Assembly: GCA_905188085.1 (NCBI GenBank) | Contig: CAJJKN010000002.1 | Span: 1 to 64,000, forward strand | DNA: 64,000 nucleotides | Direction: 5' to 3' | DNA from: an uncultured Bacillota bacterium | GTDB lineage: Bacteria > Bacillota > Clostridia > Christensenellales > QAND01 | Shown here: positions 17,954 through 26,595 of the stretch, in pieces | How the letters are laid out: every line of letters begins with the position of its first letter | Position numbering within the stretch: the stretch's first letter is position 1 | The notes under the pieces: generated by a model | What the model saw: only the letters and a program-made list of their open reading frames with translations | Database searches by the model: none | Told to the model about the DNA's origin: nothing | Position numbers and translations under genes: made by a program

Positions 17954-19042
17954 TCAGCCCTTGGAGAAGAAATCAACAATATCCTTGGCTTGCGGCGGGC
18001 AGCCTTTTAAGCATTGGGAAAACCCGGCACAGCAGCGGCCGATGCCGATCCCTTCCGCCGAAACGCCTTGATAGCCCTGGCCGATGTGCAACGTTTGCCG
18101 CGGCATTTCGCCCAATTCATCCAGCCGATTCAGCGCAAACAACAAGCTGCCATAGCAGGCGGAACAGGCGTTTTTGGCGTTCACCCGTTTGGCAAGGTGC
18201 GAAGATTTGCGCGACGGCGTAAATTTGCCGGGCAAATCCGCGGGATTGTTGAGCTCAATCAGCGCCGAAGGGTCGGTAAAATAATGTCCCACGCCGTAAT
18301 CGCGCGCCATGGGCAGCATTTCAATTTCCTCCGGGTCATACCCCAAAAGCTGCGCGGCATAGCTGTCTATCAATACGGAATCCACGCCGCCGATCAGCCG
18401 CTGCATCGGCACGGGGTTGCCGCCCTCTTCAAAGGTTAAATCGCCGCACAGGCCGTCTACGATGGTAAACGCCGGGCGAATCAGCGTGTTTAACACCGCC
18501 ACCGGGCGATGAATGCCCAGCTGATGATAATGCCGTTTTTCCCGATCCGGCACCAGCCCTTTCAGGTTTTTCAGCGCACAGGTGATATAGGTCTGGCAGT
18601 GCGCTTTTAATACCGGCACGTTGATGATGGCGTCCGCCTCTGCCGCCCGCTTACATACCTCCATCGAAAGCCCGTGGCTTTGCAGGGTAATGCCGGGTTC
18701 GCGCTTCATATCATATAAGGGCACGCCGCGCCGTTTGGACAGCGCCTGATACCCGCAGGTTTCATACGCCCGCGCGGTGGAATCTCCCACCCAGGAAGAT
18801 TCAATGATGGAAAGATTGGTATAGCCATGGGCCTGCAGATAGCAGATAATGCCGTCGATAATCTCCGGGTGCGTGGTGGCGCCGGTTTCCGCCGGCTTTG
18901 CCACGACTAGGTTTGGCTTAATGGCGATGCTGGCGTCTTTGTTTTGGGGCAAAAGGGAAACTGCGTCCATCTTTTCCAGCAAAGTGCCCACCATGGAAAA
19001 TCCGTCCGTGCCGTAAATGGCCATCAATTCCGAAGCACGCAT
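17954..19042 (-). CDS. DUF362 domain protein
   Basis: A 362-residue protein of the DUF362 family. Recognisable elements are IAIKPNLVVAKPAETGATTHPE, the segment following it with SSWVGDSTARAYE, and INVPVLKAHCQTYITCALKN. The C-terminal part holds several cysteines (NACSACYGS and GRCCAGFSQCLKGCPP) that could bind an iron-sulfur cluster. The start at 19042 follows GGGAGG by ten bases; the frame extends to 19102 without a ribosome site. Function is unknown. It shares a transcript with the EamA transporter. Confidence 0.85.
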   Translation of the reverse strand: MRASELMAIYGTDGFSMVGTLLEKMDAVSLLPQNKDASIAIKPNLVVAKPAETGATTHPEIIDGIICYLQAHGYTNLSIIESSWVGDSTARAYETCGYQALSKRRGVPLYDMKREPGITLQSHGLSMEVCKRAAEADAIINVPVLKAHCQTYITCALKNLKGLVPDREKRHYHQLGIHRPVAVLNTLIRPAFTIVDGLCGDLTFEEGGNPVPMQRLIGGVDSVLIDSYAAQLLGYDPEEIEMLPMARDYGVGHYFTDPSALIELNNPADLPGKFTPSRKSSHLAKRVNAKNACSACYGSLLFALNRLDELGEMPRQTLHIGQGYQGVSAEGIGIGRCCAGFSQCLKGCPPQAKDIVDFFSKG

Positions 19043-19190
19043 GAGTAAAATACCTCCCGATTCAAATATGGTAAAGAAAAAATACAGTTTACAGCACCGC
19101 ATACGCCGGCGGCCTGCCGGTTGTCGGGCAAATAAAAAAATAGGGATGAAAGATATATTTCACTCATAGTATATCATAGAACCCCTGTCG

Positions 19191-19219
19191 TTGACACGAA
19201 CCAACAGTTTGTATATGAT
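19191..19219 (+). promoter_or_regulatory. Promoter of the PTS EIIB gene
   Basis: TTGACA (19191-19196), 17 bases, TATGAT (19214-19219): near-consensus sigma-A, 44 bp before the TTG start. No sigma-54 -24/-12 element, common for mannose-class PTS operons, was seen. Confidence 0.8.
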
Positions 19220-19262
19220 ACATAAGGTATAAAACAGGAAGAAAATTATGGAGGGGATTGCT

Positions 19263-19757
19263 TTGGCAGAGCTGGTTTTGTCCAGAATAGACAATCGTTT
19301 GATCCATGGGCAGGTGCTGGTTAAATGGACCGCGCAGACCCGGGCGGATTCCATCTGCATTGTGGATGATGATGTGGCGCAGGACGCCATGCTGATCGGC
19401 CTGTTTAACATGGCGATCCCGAAGGGCACCACGTTGGAAGTGTTGACCGCAGAGGAAGTGGCGGGCTTTTTATCTGCCCAGAAGGGCAGAGCGCTGCTTA
19501 TTTTTAAAGATATTCAACATGCCGAAACGGCGCTGAACACCGGCGTGCCGATGAAAAAACTGCAAGTGGCGGGCCTGGGGCGCAGGGAAGGCCGTGTGCA
19601 GGTGTATCCCACGGTGTATTTATCCCGGCCGGATGCCGAATGCCTGTGCAAAATGGAGCAAAAAGGCGTGGAAGTGTATTTCCAGGCGCTGCCGGAACAG
19701 CCTATCGTCCCGTTGGAGCGGGCTTTACAGGAACATTTTTCTTCGTTGCTCAAATAG
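19263..19757 (+). CDS. PTS system, mannose/fructose/sorbose-class EIIB component
   Basis: Cytoplasmic phosphocarrier that takes phosphate from EIIA and passes it to sugar at EIIC/EIID. SRIDNRLIHGQV near the N-terminus carries the phosphorylated histidine. With the TTG start at 19263 this is His15, as usual in the family, and GGAGGGG lies six bases upstream. An in-frame ATG at 19248 has a weaker site. About 164 residues. No EIIC or EIID is next to it, so this is an isolated EIIB. Confidence 0.93.
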   Translation: MAELVLSRIDNRLIHGQVLVKWTAQTRADSICIVDDDVAQDAMLIGLFNMAIPKGTTLEVLTAEEVAGFLSAQKGRALLIFKDIQHAETALNTGVPMKKLQVAGLGRREGRVQVYPTVYLSRPDAECLCKMEQKGVEVYFQALPEQPIVPLERALQEHFSSLLK

Positions 19758-20092
19758 TTTTCTGTTTGGGCTTTCTTTATGTACGAAAGGAAAAAGGTTG
19801 TGCAAAAAGATAGGTGAAACAAAAATGTTCCCCCTTGCAATGTGCCTATACTTGCTGTAAAATTATAATTGCTTTTGAAATGTTCCCTATTTTTGTGTAT
19901 AGCCTGTTTTGGCCGGTGTAGCAAGAAGATGTTTTCCGTTTGCTTTTTATGATAAAATAAATTTGTTTATTTGTATGCTTGCACCAAATGCAATCTCGTT
20001 ATAAAATGTAGAGGAGAAATCCCTCGTTCTTTTGAAAACAAATTCGCAAAAGGCGAATTGTTTAATACATTTTCTTTAAGGAGGAAAACTCA
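19758..20092 (+). promoter_or_regulatory. Long leader and promoter region of the aldolase gene
   Basis: AT-rich, 335 bases. TTGCAC (19979-19984), 17 bases and TAAAAT (20002-20007) form a plausible promoter. The stem AATTCGC/GCGAATT (20041-20059, loop AAAAG) would sit in the untranslated leader or serve as an operator. ATGTTCCC occurs twice, near 19826 and 19880. GGAGGAAAA lies before the aldolase ATG. Confidence 0.5.
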
Positions 20093-20914
20093 ATGTTAGT
20101 ATCTATGGCTCAAATCCTGAACGCAGCTCGTGAAGGCGGCTATGGTGTAACGGCTCCGAACATCAACAACGAAGACACGGCTCGTGCGGCTATTTCCGCT
20201 GCTGTGGAAAACAGAGCTCCGATGATCCTGGACATCGGCTACAGCGCAAACCCGGACATCAACTTCTTCGGTCACATGGTAGGTGCCCTGTGTAAAGAAG
20301 TAGACGTGCCGATCGCGATCAACCTGGATCACGGCGCAAAATACGAACATGCCATCGCAGCTATTCGTGCAGGCTTCACTTCCATCATGGTAGACCGTTC
20401 TACCCTGGAATATGATGAAAACGTTGCAGAAGTTTCCGAACTGGTAAAAGTGGCTCATGCCGTAGGCGTAAGCGTTGAAGCTGAGCTGGGCCATGTAGGC
20501 CAGGGCCTGCAGTATTCTGTAGACCGTGACGCTGCTTTGACCGATCCGGATCAGGCAAAAGACTACTGCGACAAAACCGGCATCGACATGCTGGCTGTTG
20601 CTATCGGTACCGCTCACGGCGAATACAAAGGCACTCCGTACCTGGATTTCGATCGTCTGCACAAGATCTTTGATACCGTTAAAGTACCGTTGGTATTGCA
20701 CGGCGGCAGCGGCACGGGCGATGAAAACCTGGCCAAAGCGACCCGCGAAGGTATCAGCAAAGTAAACCTGGCTACCGACCTGTACAAAGCCGGCTCCGCT
20801 GCTGTGTATGATGAAGAAGCCGTAGCGTTCCAGGTATATGGCACCTTCTTTGAAGGCTACAAAGATAAGCTGGTTCATTACATGAAGTTGTTCAACCAGT
20901 GCAACCGCGCGTAA
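20093..20914 (+). CDS. Class II ketose-bisphosphate aldolase (fructose- or tagatose-1,6-bisphosphate)
   Basis: Zinc-dependent aldolase of 273 residues that cleaves a ketose bisphosphate to DHAP and glyceraldehyde-3-phosphate. Zinc and substrate motifs are visible: INLDHGAKYEH, EAELGHVGQG, AIGTAHGEYKG, LVLHGGSGTG and KVNLATDLY. Length and motifs fit the Fba/GatY/KbaY family, and sequence alone does not separate fructose from tagatose specificity. The neighbouring zinc dehydrogenases and PTS EIIB make a polyol or keto-sugar route plausible. Codon use (GCT, CGT, GTA) differs from most of the window and suggests high expression. No terminator separates it from the next gene. Confidence 0.93.
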   Translation: MLVSMAQILNAAREGGYGVTAPNINNEDTARAAISAAVENRAPMILDIGYSANPDINFFGHMVGALCKEVDVPIAINLDHGAKYEHAIAAIRAGFTSIMVDRSTLEYDENVAEVSELVKVAHAVGVSVEAELGHVGQGLQYSVDRDAALTDPDQAKDYCDKTGIDMLAVAIGTAHGEYKGTPYLDFDRLHKIFDTVKVPLVLHGGSGTGDENLAKATREGISKVNLATDLYKAGSAAVYDEEAVAFQVYGTFFEGYKDKLVHYMKLFNQCNRA

Positions 20915-20971
20915 GCGTAACGTACTGACTGTTCAATAAAATTCTCATTTTTTCAAGGAGGGTTATACCCA

Positions 20972-22036
20972 ATGCTTCCTGACAAAATTCATTTTGGCGT
21001 AATCGTCAAAGGACATGTGGCAGAGATGCACGAGATGCCGTTCCCCGAAGTGGGCCCGACGGACATCGTTGTAAAACTGATTGCCAACAACATTTGTACC
21101 ACTGACTATCAGCAGTGGATGGGCCTGCGCGACCATCAGGGCTTCCCGATGGCTGCCGGTCATGAATGTGCTGGTGTTATCGTAGCCAAAGGTGACGAAG
21201 TATTCGATAACTTCGAAATCGGCCAGCAGGTTGCTACCATGCATCCGTTCTGCGGAATGTGTGATAACTGCCGTCAGGGCCACACCGGCGACTGCGTCAA
21301 CGTAGGCGGCCACGGCGGCCCCGGCCCGGATGGCTACTACGGCGGTGCAAAACGCTTTGCTGACTATGTTGTTATGGATCAGAAACTCATCGTTCCGATC
21401 AACAACGACATCGCTCCGGCTGAAGCCGGTTTCTTGGAACCGGTTGCTACCGTTGTGCAGGGCGCTCACAAAGTAAACATCCAGCCGATGCAGGATGTTG
21501 TTGTTATCGGCGCCGGCACGATGGGCTTGGTAAACGCTCAGGTTGCCAAAGCTTTCGGTGCTCGTGTAATGATCTCCGATATTTCGCCTAAGAAGATTGC
21601 TCGCGCTAAAGAAATGGGCGTAGATGTAATCGACGCGAAGAACAACGATCCGGTTCAGGCTGTAAAAGATTTGACCGGCGGCAAAGGCGCAGATATCGTT
21701 ATCGCGGCTGTTGGTTCTTCCATCGCTTACAAACAGGGCTACGAAATGCTCAAACAGCTCCGTGGTAAACTGTTGATCTTCCCGGCCGGCTATCCGAAAC
21801 CGGAACTGCACGTGGATCCGAACGAACTGCACTATCGTAAGCTCGAGTTGATCGGTACCTTCGGCTGCGATCTGTCCGACTGGTATGAATCTGCTACCTT
21901 GATCAGCAAACGTTTGATCAATTGCTCCTATTCTTTGGAAGGCAAATTCATCCCGCTGCGCGACATTCAGAAAGCATACGAAGCTGCTGCTACTCCGGAC
22001 TCCTATCGTGTTACGGTGGATCTGCAGAGCGTGTAA
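20972..22036 (+). CDS. Zinc-dependent alcohol dehydrogenase, paralogue 1
   Basis: A 354-residue medium-chain dehydrogenase/reductase. Catalytic zinc residues Cys42, His64 and Glu65 (AAGHE) are in place; structural zinc cysteines are 94, 97, 100 and 108 in CGMCDNCRQGHTGDC. The Rossmann fold shows VIGAGTMGLVNAQ. AAGGAGGG precedes the ATG. It lies 57 bp after the aldolase without a terminator. Relatives act on sorbitol, threonine, butanediol or galactitol-phosphate, and the substrate here is unknown. It differs from paralogues 2 and 3 at Cys66 (Trp in both others) and in the zinc-loop surroundings. Codon use suggests strong expression. Confidence 0.9.
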   Translation: MLPDKIHFGVIVKGHVAEMHEMPFPEVGPTDIVVKLIANNICTTDYQQWMGLRDHQGFPMAAGHECAGVIVAKGDEVFDNFEIGQQVATMHPFCGMCDNCRQGHTGDCVNVGGHGGPGPDGYYGGAKRFADYVVMDQKLIVPINNDIAPAEAGFLEPVATVVQGAHKVNIQPMQDVVVIGAGTMGLVNAQVAKAFGARVMISDISPKKIARAKEMGVDVIDAKNNDPVQAVKDLTGGKGADIVIAAVGSSIAYKQGYEMLKQLRGKLLIFPAGYPKPELHVDPNELHYRKLELIGTFGCDLSDWYESATLISKRLINCSYSLEGKFIPLRDIQKAYEAAATPDSYRVTVDLQSV

Positions 22037-22060
22037 TCTTTATAGAGATTGTAGCGTATC

Positions 22061-22091
22061 AAAAGAGACAGGATTTTCCTGTCTCTTTTTT
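22061..22091 (+). terminator. Terminator after dehydrogenase 1
   Basis: AAAAGAGACAGG, loop ATTT, CCTGTCTCTTTTTT. The stem core AGAGACAG/CTGTCTCT recurs after paralogue 2 and, with one G-U change, after paralogue 3. Confidence 0.9.
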
Positions 22092-22587
22092 ATGCAAAAA
22101 ACGAGGAGGCGTTATACCGGCAGAAAAACGGCCCGGCCGCGGCAAGTGCAGTGGGGTGGCGGCCCTATGCAACCGCTGGATGAGATTGTCTACCCATGCC
22201 AACTACGGCACAAGGTATGCCGGCAATATGGTGCTTGGCCCGGGGCAAACAATCGGCGGTTTTGCCGAAACAATGCCGGAAGGAGAAAAAATTTTTATGT
22301 AAGAAAAACAGCAATAGGGGAAACAGGCAGAAAGGGCATATTTCACAGAGATCGAGTGATAGCCTGCCCGCGCAAGGATAAACAAATATGCAGGAAGAGC
22401 TTTGGCAGGGTAGTGAAATTTAAAAGTACGACAAGACAATCAGGGCGCATTCTGTCAAAATAACTTGAAAAAGCAAACGATATGGAGTATGCTTAAAAAC
22501 GATATATTGTTTCACTTTTTATCCTTTATATTCAATCAGTTATAAAAGAGAGGTTTTCTCTCTCATTATTATTAAGGAGGAATTTAA
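22092..22587 (+). other. Gene-free spacer between dehydrogenases 1 and 2
   Basis: The first 200 bases are GC-rich and begin with a GAGGAGG motif (22104-22110) that leads into no convincing protein. The last 100 bases are AT-rich and should hold the paralogue 2 promoter, but I see no strong boxes. A small hairpin AGAGAG-GTTTT-CTCTCT (22548-22564) lies just before the AAGGAGG site of the next gene. Confidence 0.35.
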
Positions 22588-23652
22588 ATGCTTCCCGACA
22601 AAATTCATTTTGGCGTAATCGTCAAAGGACATGTAGCTGAGATGCACGAAATGCCGTTCCCCGAAGTGGGCCCGACGGATGTCGTCATCAAAATGGCTAC
22701 CAACAACATCTGTACCACGGACTATCAGCAATGGATGGGCCTGCGTGACCATCAGGGCTTCCCGATGGCTTCCGGCCACGAATGGTCCGGCACCATCATC
22801 GCCAAGGGCGACGAAGTGTTCGATCACTTCGCAATCGGCCAACAGGTAGGCGCTATGTATGATTACTGCGGCGTGTGTGATAACTGCCGCCAGGGCCTGA
22901 CCAGCGACTGCACCAACAAAAAAGGCAAAGGCGGCCCCGGCCCGGATGGCTACTATGGCGCCCACAAAGCATTTGCCGATTACCTGGTGATCGATCAGCG
23001 CCTGGTTGTTCCGATCAACAACGAAATCGCACCTGCAGAAGCCGGTTTCTTGGAACCCGCTGCAACGGTAGTTTCCTGCGCACACAAATGCGCCATCAAA
23101 CCGATGCAGGATGTTGTTGTGATCGGCGCCGGCACGATGGGCTTGGTAAACGCTCAGGTTGCCAAAGCCTTCGGTGCTCGTGTAATGATCTCCGATATTT
23201 CGCCGAAGAAGATTGCTCGCGCTAAAGAAATGGGCATTGACGTAATCGACGCGAAAAACAGCGATCCGGTACAGGCCGTAAAAGATCTGACCGGCGGCAA
23301 AGGCGCAGATACCGTAATCGCGGCTGTGGGCTCCACGCTGGCTTACAAACAGGGCTATGACATGCTCAAACCCCTGCGCGGCAAACTGGTTATCTTCCCG
23401 GCCGGCTATCCGAAACCGGAACTGCATGTAGACCCGAACGAACTGCACTATCGCAAGATGGAAATCATCGGTTCCTTCGTGGCCAACCTGTCCGATTGGT
23501 ACGAATCCGCTACCTTGATCAGCAAACGCTTGATCAACTGCTCTTACTCTTTGGAAGGCAAATACATCCCGCTGCGCGACATCCAGCAGGCATACGAAGC
23601 AGCCGCAACGCCGGATGCATATCGTGTCACGGTGGATCTGCAGGGCGTGTAA
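22588..23652 (+). CDS. Zinc-dependent alcohol dehydrogenase, paralogue 2
   Basis: 354 residues, same fold and zinc residues as paralogue 1 (Cys42, His64, Glu65 in ASGHE; structural cysteines in CGVCDNCRQGLTSDC). From about residue 150 onward it is identical to paralogue 3 at the DNA level; the middle of the N-terminal domain differs. The first ~30 codons are nearly identical in all three. AAGGAGG lies eight bases before the ATG. It has its own leader and terminator, so it is a separate transcription unit. Differences are concentrated around the zinc loop and the substrate-facing segment, suggesting different substrates on one shared cofactor-binding half. Confidence 0.9.
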   Translation: MLPDKIHFGVIVKGHVAEMHEMPFPEVGPTDVVIKMATNNICTTDYQQWMGLRDHQGFPMASGHEWSGTIIAKGDEVFDHFAIGQQVGAMYDYCGVCDNCRQGLTSDCTNKKGKGGPGPDGYYGAHKAFADYLVIDQRLVVPINNEIAPAEAGFLEPAATVVSCAHKCAIKPMQDVVVIGAGTMGLVNAQVAKAFGARVMISDISPKKIARAKEMGIDVIDAKNSDPVQAVKDLTGGKGADTVIAAVGSTLAYKQGYDMLKPLRGKLVIFPAGYPKPELHVDPNELHYRKMEIIGSFVANLSDWYESATLISKRLINCSYSLEGKYIPLRDIQQAYEAAATPDAYRVTVDLQGV

Positions 23653-23666
23653 TCGCATAGGATCTT

Positions 23667-23700
23667 TAAAAGAGACAGCAATGCTGTCTCTTTTTCTTTT
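23667..23700 (+). terminator. Terminator after dehydrogenase 2
   Basis: AGAGACAGC, loop AAT, GCTGTCTCT followed by TTTTTCTTTT. Nearly identical to the terminator of paralogue 3. Confidence 0.9.
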
Positions 23701-24155
23701 GCCACGCGTTATCCAAAAGAAATACGGCGGCGGAAAAGCTTTCGATAAAAACAGGGGAAATATTGCGCACTGATGAATGAGGAAAGCAAAATATAATCTG
23801 CATGGAATAGATAAAAATTCAACAGGCAATGGCAAGATGCCTTAAAACCATGCAAACAGAAAAAGCATTTTTATAAAACCATAGGCCTCGGCGGCATAAA
23901 AATGAAAACTCTGCCGATTTGTTTCGCAAACGCCGCAGAAAAACTGCGCAATTTAACTGTAAATTGACAATTGCAGATTTGCAATCAAAACACAATTGGT
24001 ATACAATATAACCACATATTGATCTTCTTTTTGTTTTATCATTTAAAATGTCATAATAAGGATAAACGAAACAAAACACACATACATATATAAAGATTAT
24101 TGCAGGGCTGAAAAGCAGCTCTTCAATATATATCATTTAAGGAGGGTTTTTTCCT
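23701..24155 (+). promoter_or_regulatory. Leader and promoter region of dehydrogenase 3
   Basis: 455 AT-rich bases with no gene. TTGCAA, 17 bases and TACAAT around 23979-24008 is a plausible promoter. The dyad ATTGCA-GATT-TGCAAT near 23969-23984 overlaps its -35 side and could be an operator. The sequence is unlike the paralogue 2 leader, so the two genes are probably controlled differently despite their shared 3' halves. Confidence 0.4.
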
Positions 24156-25214
24156 ATGCTTCCTGACAAAATTCATTTTGGCGTAATCGTCAAAGGACAC
24201 CTGGCTGAGATGCACGAAATGCCGTTCCCCGAAGTGGGCCCGACGGATATCGTCATCAAAATGGCTACCAACAACATCTGTACTACGGACTATCAGCAAT
24301 GGATGGGCCTGCGTGACCATCAGGGCTTCCCGATGGCAGGCGGCCATGAATGGGCCGGCACCATCATCGCCAAAGGCGACGACGTGTACGATAACTTCAA
24401 AATCGGCCAGCAGGTTGGCGGCATGGGTGGCTACTGTGGCGTGTGTGATAACTGCCGTCAGGGGCTGACCAGCGACTGCATCAACAACCGCAAAGGCGGC
24501 CCCGGCCCGGATGGCTATTATGGCCTGAAACGCTTTGCCGACTATGTTGTGATGGATCAAAAATATGTAATCCCGATCAATAACGAAATTGCGCCCGCAG
24601 AAGCCGGTTTCTTGGAACCCGCTGCAACGGTAGTTTCCTGCGCACACAAATGCGCCATCAAACCGATGCAGGATGTTGTTGTGATCGGCGCCGGCACGAT
24701 GGGCTTGGTAAACGCTCAGGTTGCCAAAGCCTTCGGTGCTCGTGTAATGATCTCCGATATTTCGCCGAAGAAGATTGCTCGCGCTAAAGAAATGGGCATT
24801 GACGTAATCGACGCGAAAAACAGCGATCCGGTACAGGCCGTAAAAGATCTGACCGGCGGCAAAGGCGCAGATACCGTAATCGCGGCTGTGGGCTCCACGC
24901 TGGCTTACAAACAGGGCTATGACATGCTCAAACCCCTGCGCGGCAAACTGGTTATCTTCCCGGCCGGCTATCCGAAACCGGAACTGCATGTAGACCCGAA
25001 CGAACTGCACTATCGCAAGATGGAAATCATCGGTTCCTTCGTGGCCAACCTGTCCGATTGGTACGAATCCGCTACCTTGATCAGCAAACGCTTGATCAAC
25101 TGCTCTTACTCTTTGGAAGGCAAATACATCCCGCTGCGCGACATCCAGCAGGCATACGAAGCAGCCGCAACGCCGGATGCATATCGTGTCACGGTGGATC
25201 TGCAGGGCGTGTAA
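24156..25214 (+). CDS. Zinc-dependent alcohol dehydrogenase, paralogue 3
   Basis: 352 residues; catalytic zinc residues Cys42, His64 and Glu65 (AGGHE) and structural cysteines in CGVCDNCRQGLTSDC are intact. Two residues are missing just after the zinc loop relative to paralogues 1 and 2. The C-terminal 200 residues are identical to paralogue 2, including silent positions, which points to recent gene conversion or duplication. AAGGAGG precedes the ATG. The substrate is not predictable. It has its own promoter region and terminator. Confidence 0.9.
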   Translation: MLPDKIHFGVIVKGHLAEMHEMPFPEVGPTDIVIKMATNNICTTDYQQWMGLRDHQGFPMAGGHEWAGTIIAKGDDVYDNFKIGQQVGGMGGYCGVCDNCRQGLTSDCINNRKGGPGPDGYYGLKRFADYVVMDQKYVIPINNEIAPAEAGFLEPAATVVSCAHKCAIKPMQDVVVIGAGTMGLVNAQVAKAFGARVMISDISPKKIARAKEMGIDVIDAKNSDPVQAVKDLTGGKGADTVIAAVGSTLAYKQGYDMLKPLRGKLVIFPAGYPKPELHVDPNELHYRKMEIIGSFVANLSDWYESATLISKRLINCSYSLEGKYIPLRDIQQAYEAAATPDAYRVTVDLQGV

Positions 25215-25228
25215 TCGCATAGGATCTT

Positions 25229-25263
25229 TAAAAGAGGCAGCAAATGCTGTCTCTTTTTCTTTT
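25229..25263 (+). terminator. Terminator after dehydrogenase 3
   Basis: AGAGGCAGC, loop AAAT, GCTGTCTCT followed by TTTTTCTTTT. It differs from the paralogue 2 terminator by one substitution, leaving a G-U pair, and one inserted A. Confidence 0.9.
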
Positions 25264-25313
25264 GTCGCATATTTGGCCAAGCAATGCGCATGCACTGTAA
25301 GAGGGGGTGCGCA

Positions 25314-26438
25314 ATGAAAAGACAAAAAGGACTGGTTTGCTCCATTTGTTTGGTTTCGATTTTACTGGCAGGAGGCATTGGGTATACGGTAGGGCGCGGG
25401 CCGTTTATCATGGCGCGACAGGTGGAATCCACGCTGAAAAACGAAGCGTTGACGCCTCCCGATAACACCACGATGGACCGGGCTGCCTGCCGGGCATTGG
25501 CGCAGGCCGTGCAGGACGAATATACCCAGTGGCTTTCTCCGGAGCAGATGCAGGCGCTTTTGGCGGATTTATCCGGGGAAACCCGCGTGGGCATCGGCGC
25601 GGAGATGGTAACAACGGAACGGGGCTGGCGCATTACGGCGGTATCGGAAAACGGCCCGGCCGCAAAGGCGGGTTTGGCCAAGGGAGATTTGGTGACCAAA
25701 ATCAACGGTAACCCGGTCTCCGGTGCAAATTGGCAGCCGGAAGAGGGAGGCACGGCGCTGTTTTGCGTGGAAAGAGAAGGGATGGAGCGGGAAATCGTCG
25801 TCATTCCGCAAGAAACAGAGCCGCTGCCGCCGGTGGTGGCCAAAACAATGCCGGGGGCATACGGCTATATCCGCATCCGCTCATTTGTGCAGGAAAATGT
25901 GGAGCAGGCGTTTGCCGAGGCGATGGCACAGGTGGCAACGGACAACGGCGTGGTGATAGATATAAGGCACAATCCCGGCGGCAGGATGGAGGCCGTTTTG
26001 GCCATGCTGGATGAATTTTTGCCGGAAAAAACGGAGATTTTGCGCCTGTATGAGGCCAAAGGAAAGCAGACGCATTACAAAACGGAAAAAGGGCAGCGCT
26101 ATACCATGCCGGTGGTGGTGTTGACCGATGGGCAAAGCGCCTCGGCTGCGGAAATCTTTGCGGGCGTGCTGCAAAAGCACAATCGGGCAATGATCATAGG
26201 CGAAACCACCTACGGAAAAGGCGTTGTGCAAAAGATGAAATCCTTAGGCGACGGCTCCGGGCTAAAATACACCATGGCGGAATATCGTTTGGCGGACGAT
26301 ACGGCAATCCACGGCAAAGGCGTTGTGCCGGATCTTACGGTTGTAAGCGGGGCGCTGCCGGGCTGGGCCGAAACGGAAACGGAGGACGACGCGCTGCAGG
26401 CGGCGCTTTTATGGTTATCGCGGGAAAAAACGCAATAA
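25314..26438 (+). CDS. S41 family C-terminal processing peptidase with PDZ domain (first of two)
   Basis: A 374-residue membrane-anchored or secreted serine protease. An N-terminal hydrophobic segment (about residues 6-28) is followed by a short helical part, a PDZ domain (VGIGAEMVTTERGW to about residue 145) and the S41 core. The nucleophile Ser lies in DGQSASAAEIF and the general base Lys in TYGKGVVQ. The start at 25314 follows GAGGGGG by six bases; an earlier in-frame start at 25284 has none. It sits between the dehydrogenases and PTS EIIA, an unexpected place for a protease. A paralogue is at 33.2-34.4 kb. Confidence 0.93.
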   Translation: MKRQKGLVCSICLVSILLAGGIGYTVGRGPFIMARQVESTLKNEALTPPDNTTMDRAACRALAQAVQDEYTQWLSPEQMQALLADLSGETRVGIGAEMVTTERGWRITAVSENGPAAKAGLAKGDLVTKINGNPVSGANWQPEEGGTALFCVEREGMEREIVVIPQETEPLPPVVAKTMPGAYGYIRIRSFVQENVEQAFAEAMAQVATDNGVVIDIRHNPGGRMEAVLAMLDEFLPEKTEILRLYEAKGKQTHYKTEKGQRYTMPVVVLTDGQSASAAEIFAGVLQKHNRAMIIGETTYGKGVVQKMKSLGDGSGLKYTMAEYRLADDTAIHGKGVVPDLTVVSGALPGWAETETEDDALQAALLWLSREKTQ

Positions 26439-26545
26439 CCAAACCCGCGATGCACAAAAATTTTTTATTCTCTTTTTTGCCCTATGTACTGCGGTTTCCC
26501 AAGGAACGAAATTGTGTTTTTCAGCCATCGGATTGCCTTTTTTCA

Positions 26546-26575
26546 TTGACAATGCCTTCGGTTACAATATATAAT
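26546..26575 (+). promoter_or_regulatory. Strong promoter of the PTS EIIA-HPr genes
   Basis: Perfect TTGACA (26546-26551) and TATAAT (26570-26575) with an 18-base spacer. The palindrome GCAAAACG-N6-CGTTTTGC (26596-26617) follows about 14 bases after the expected start of transcription. Confidence 0.85.
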
Positions 26576-26595
26576 CTAATTCGTAGTGGAATGTT

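Noticed and set aside
22540..25325. Two long minus-strand frames opposite dehydrogenases 2 and 3
   Set aside because: They repeat because the plus-strand genes repeat. The His/Phe/Ala-rich products are antisense shadows.
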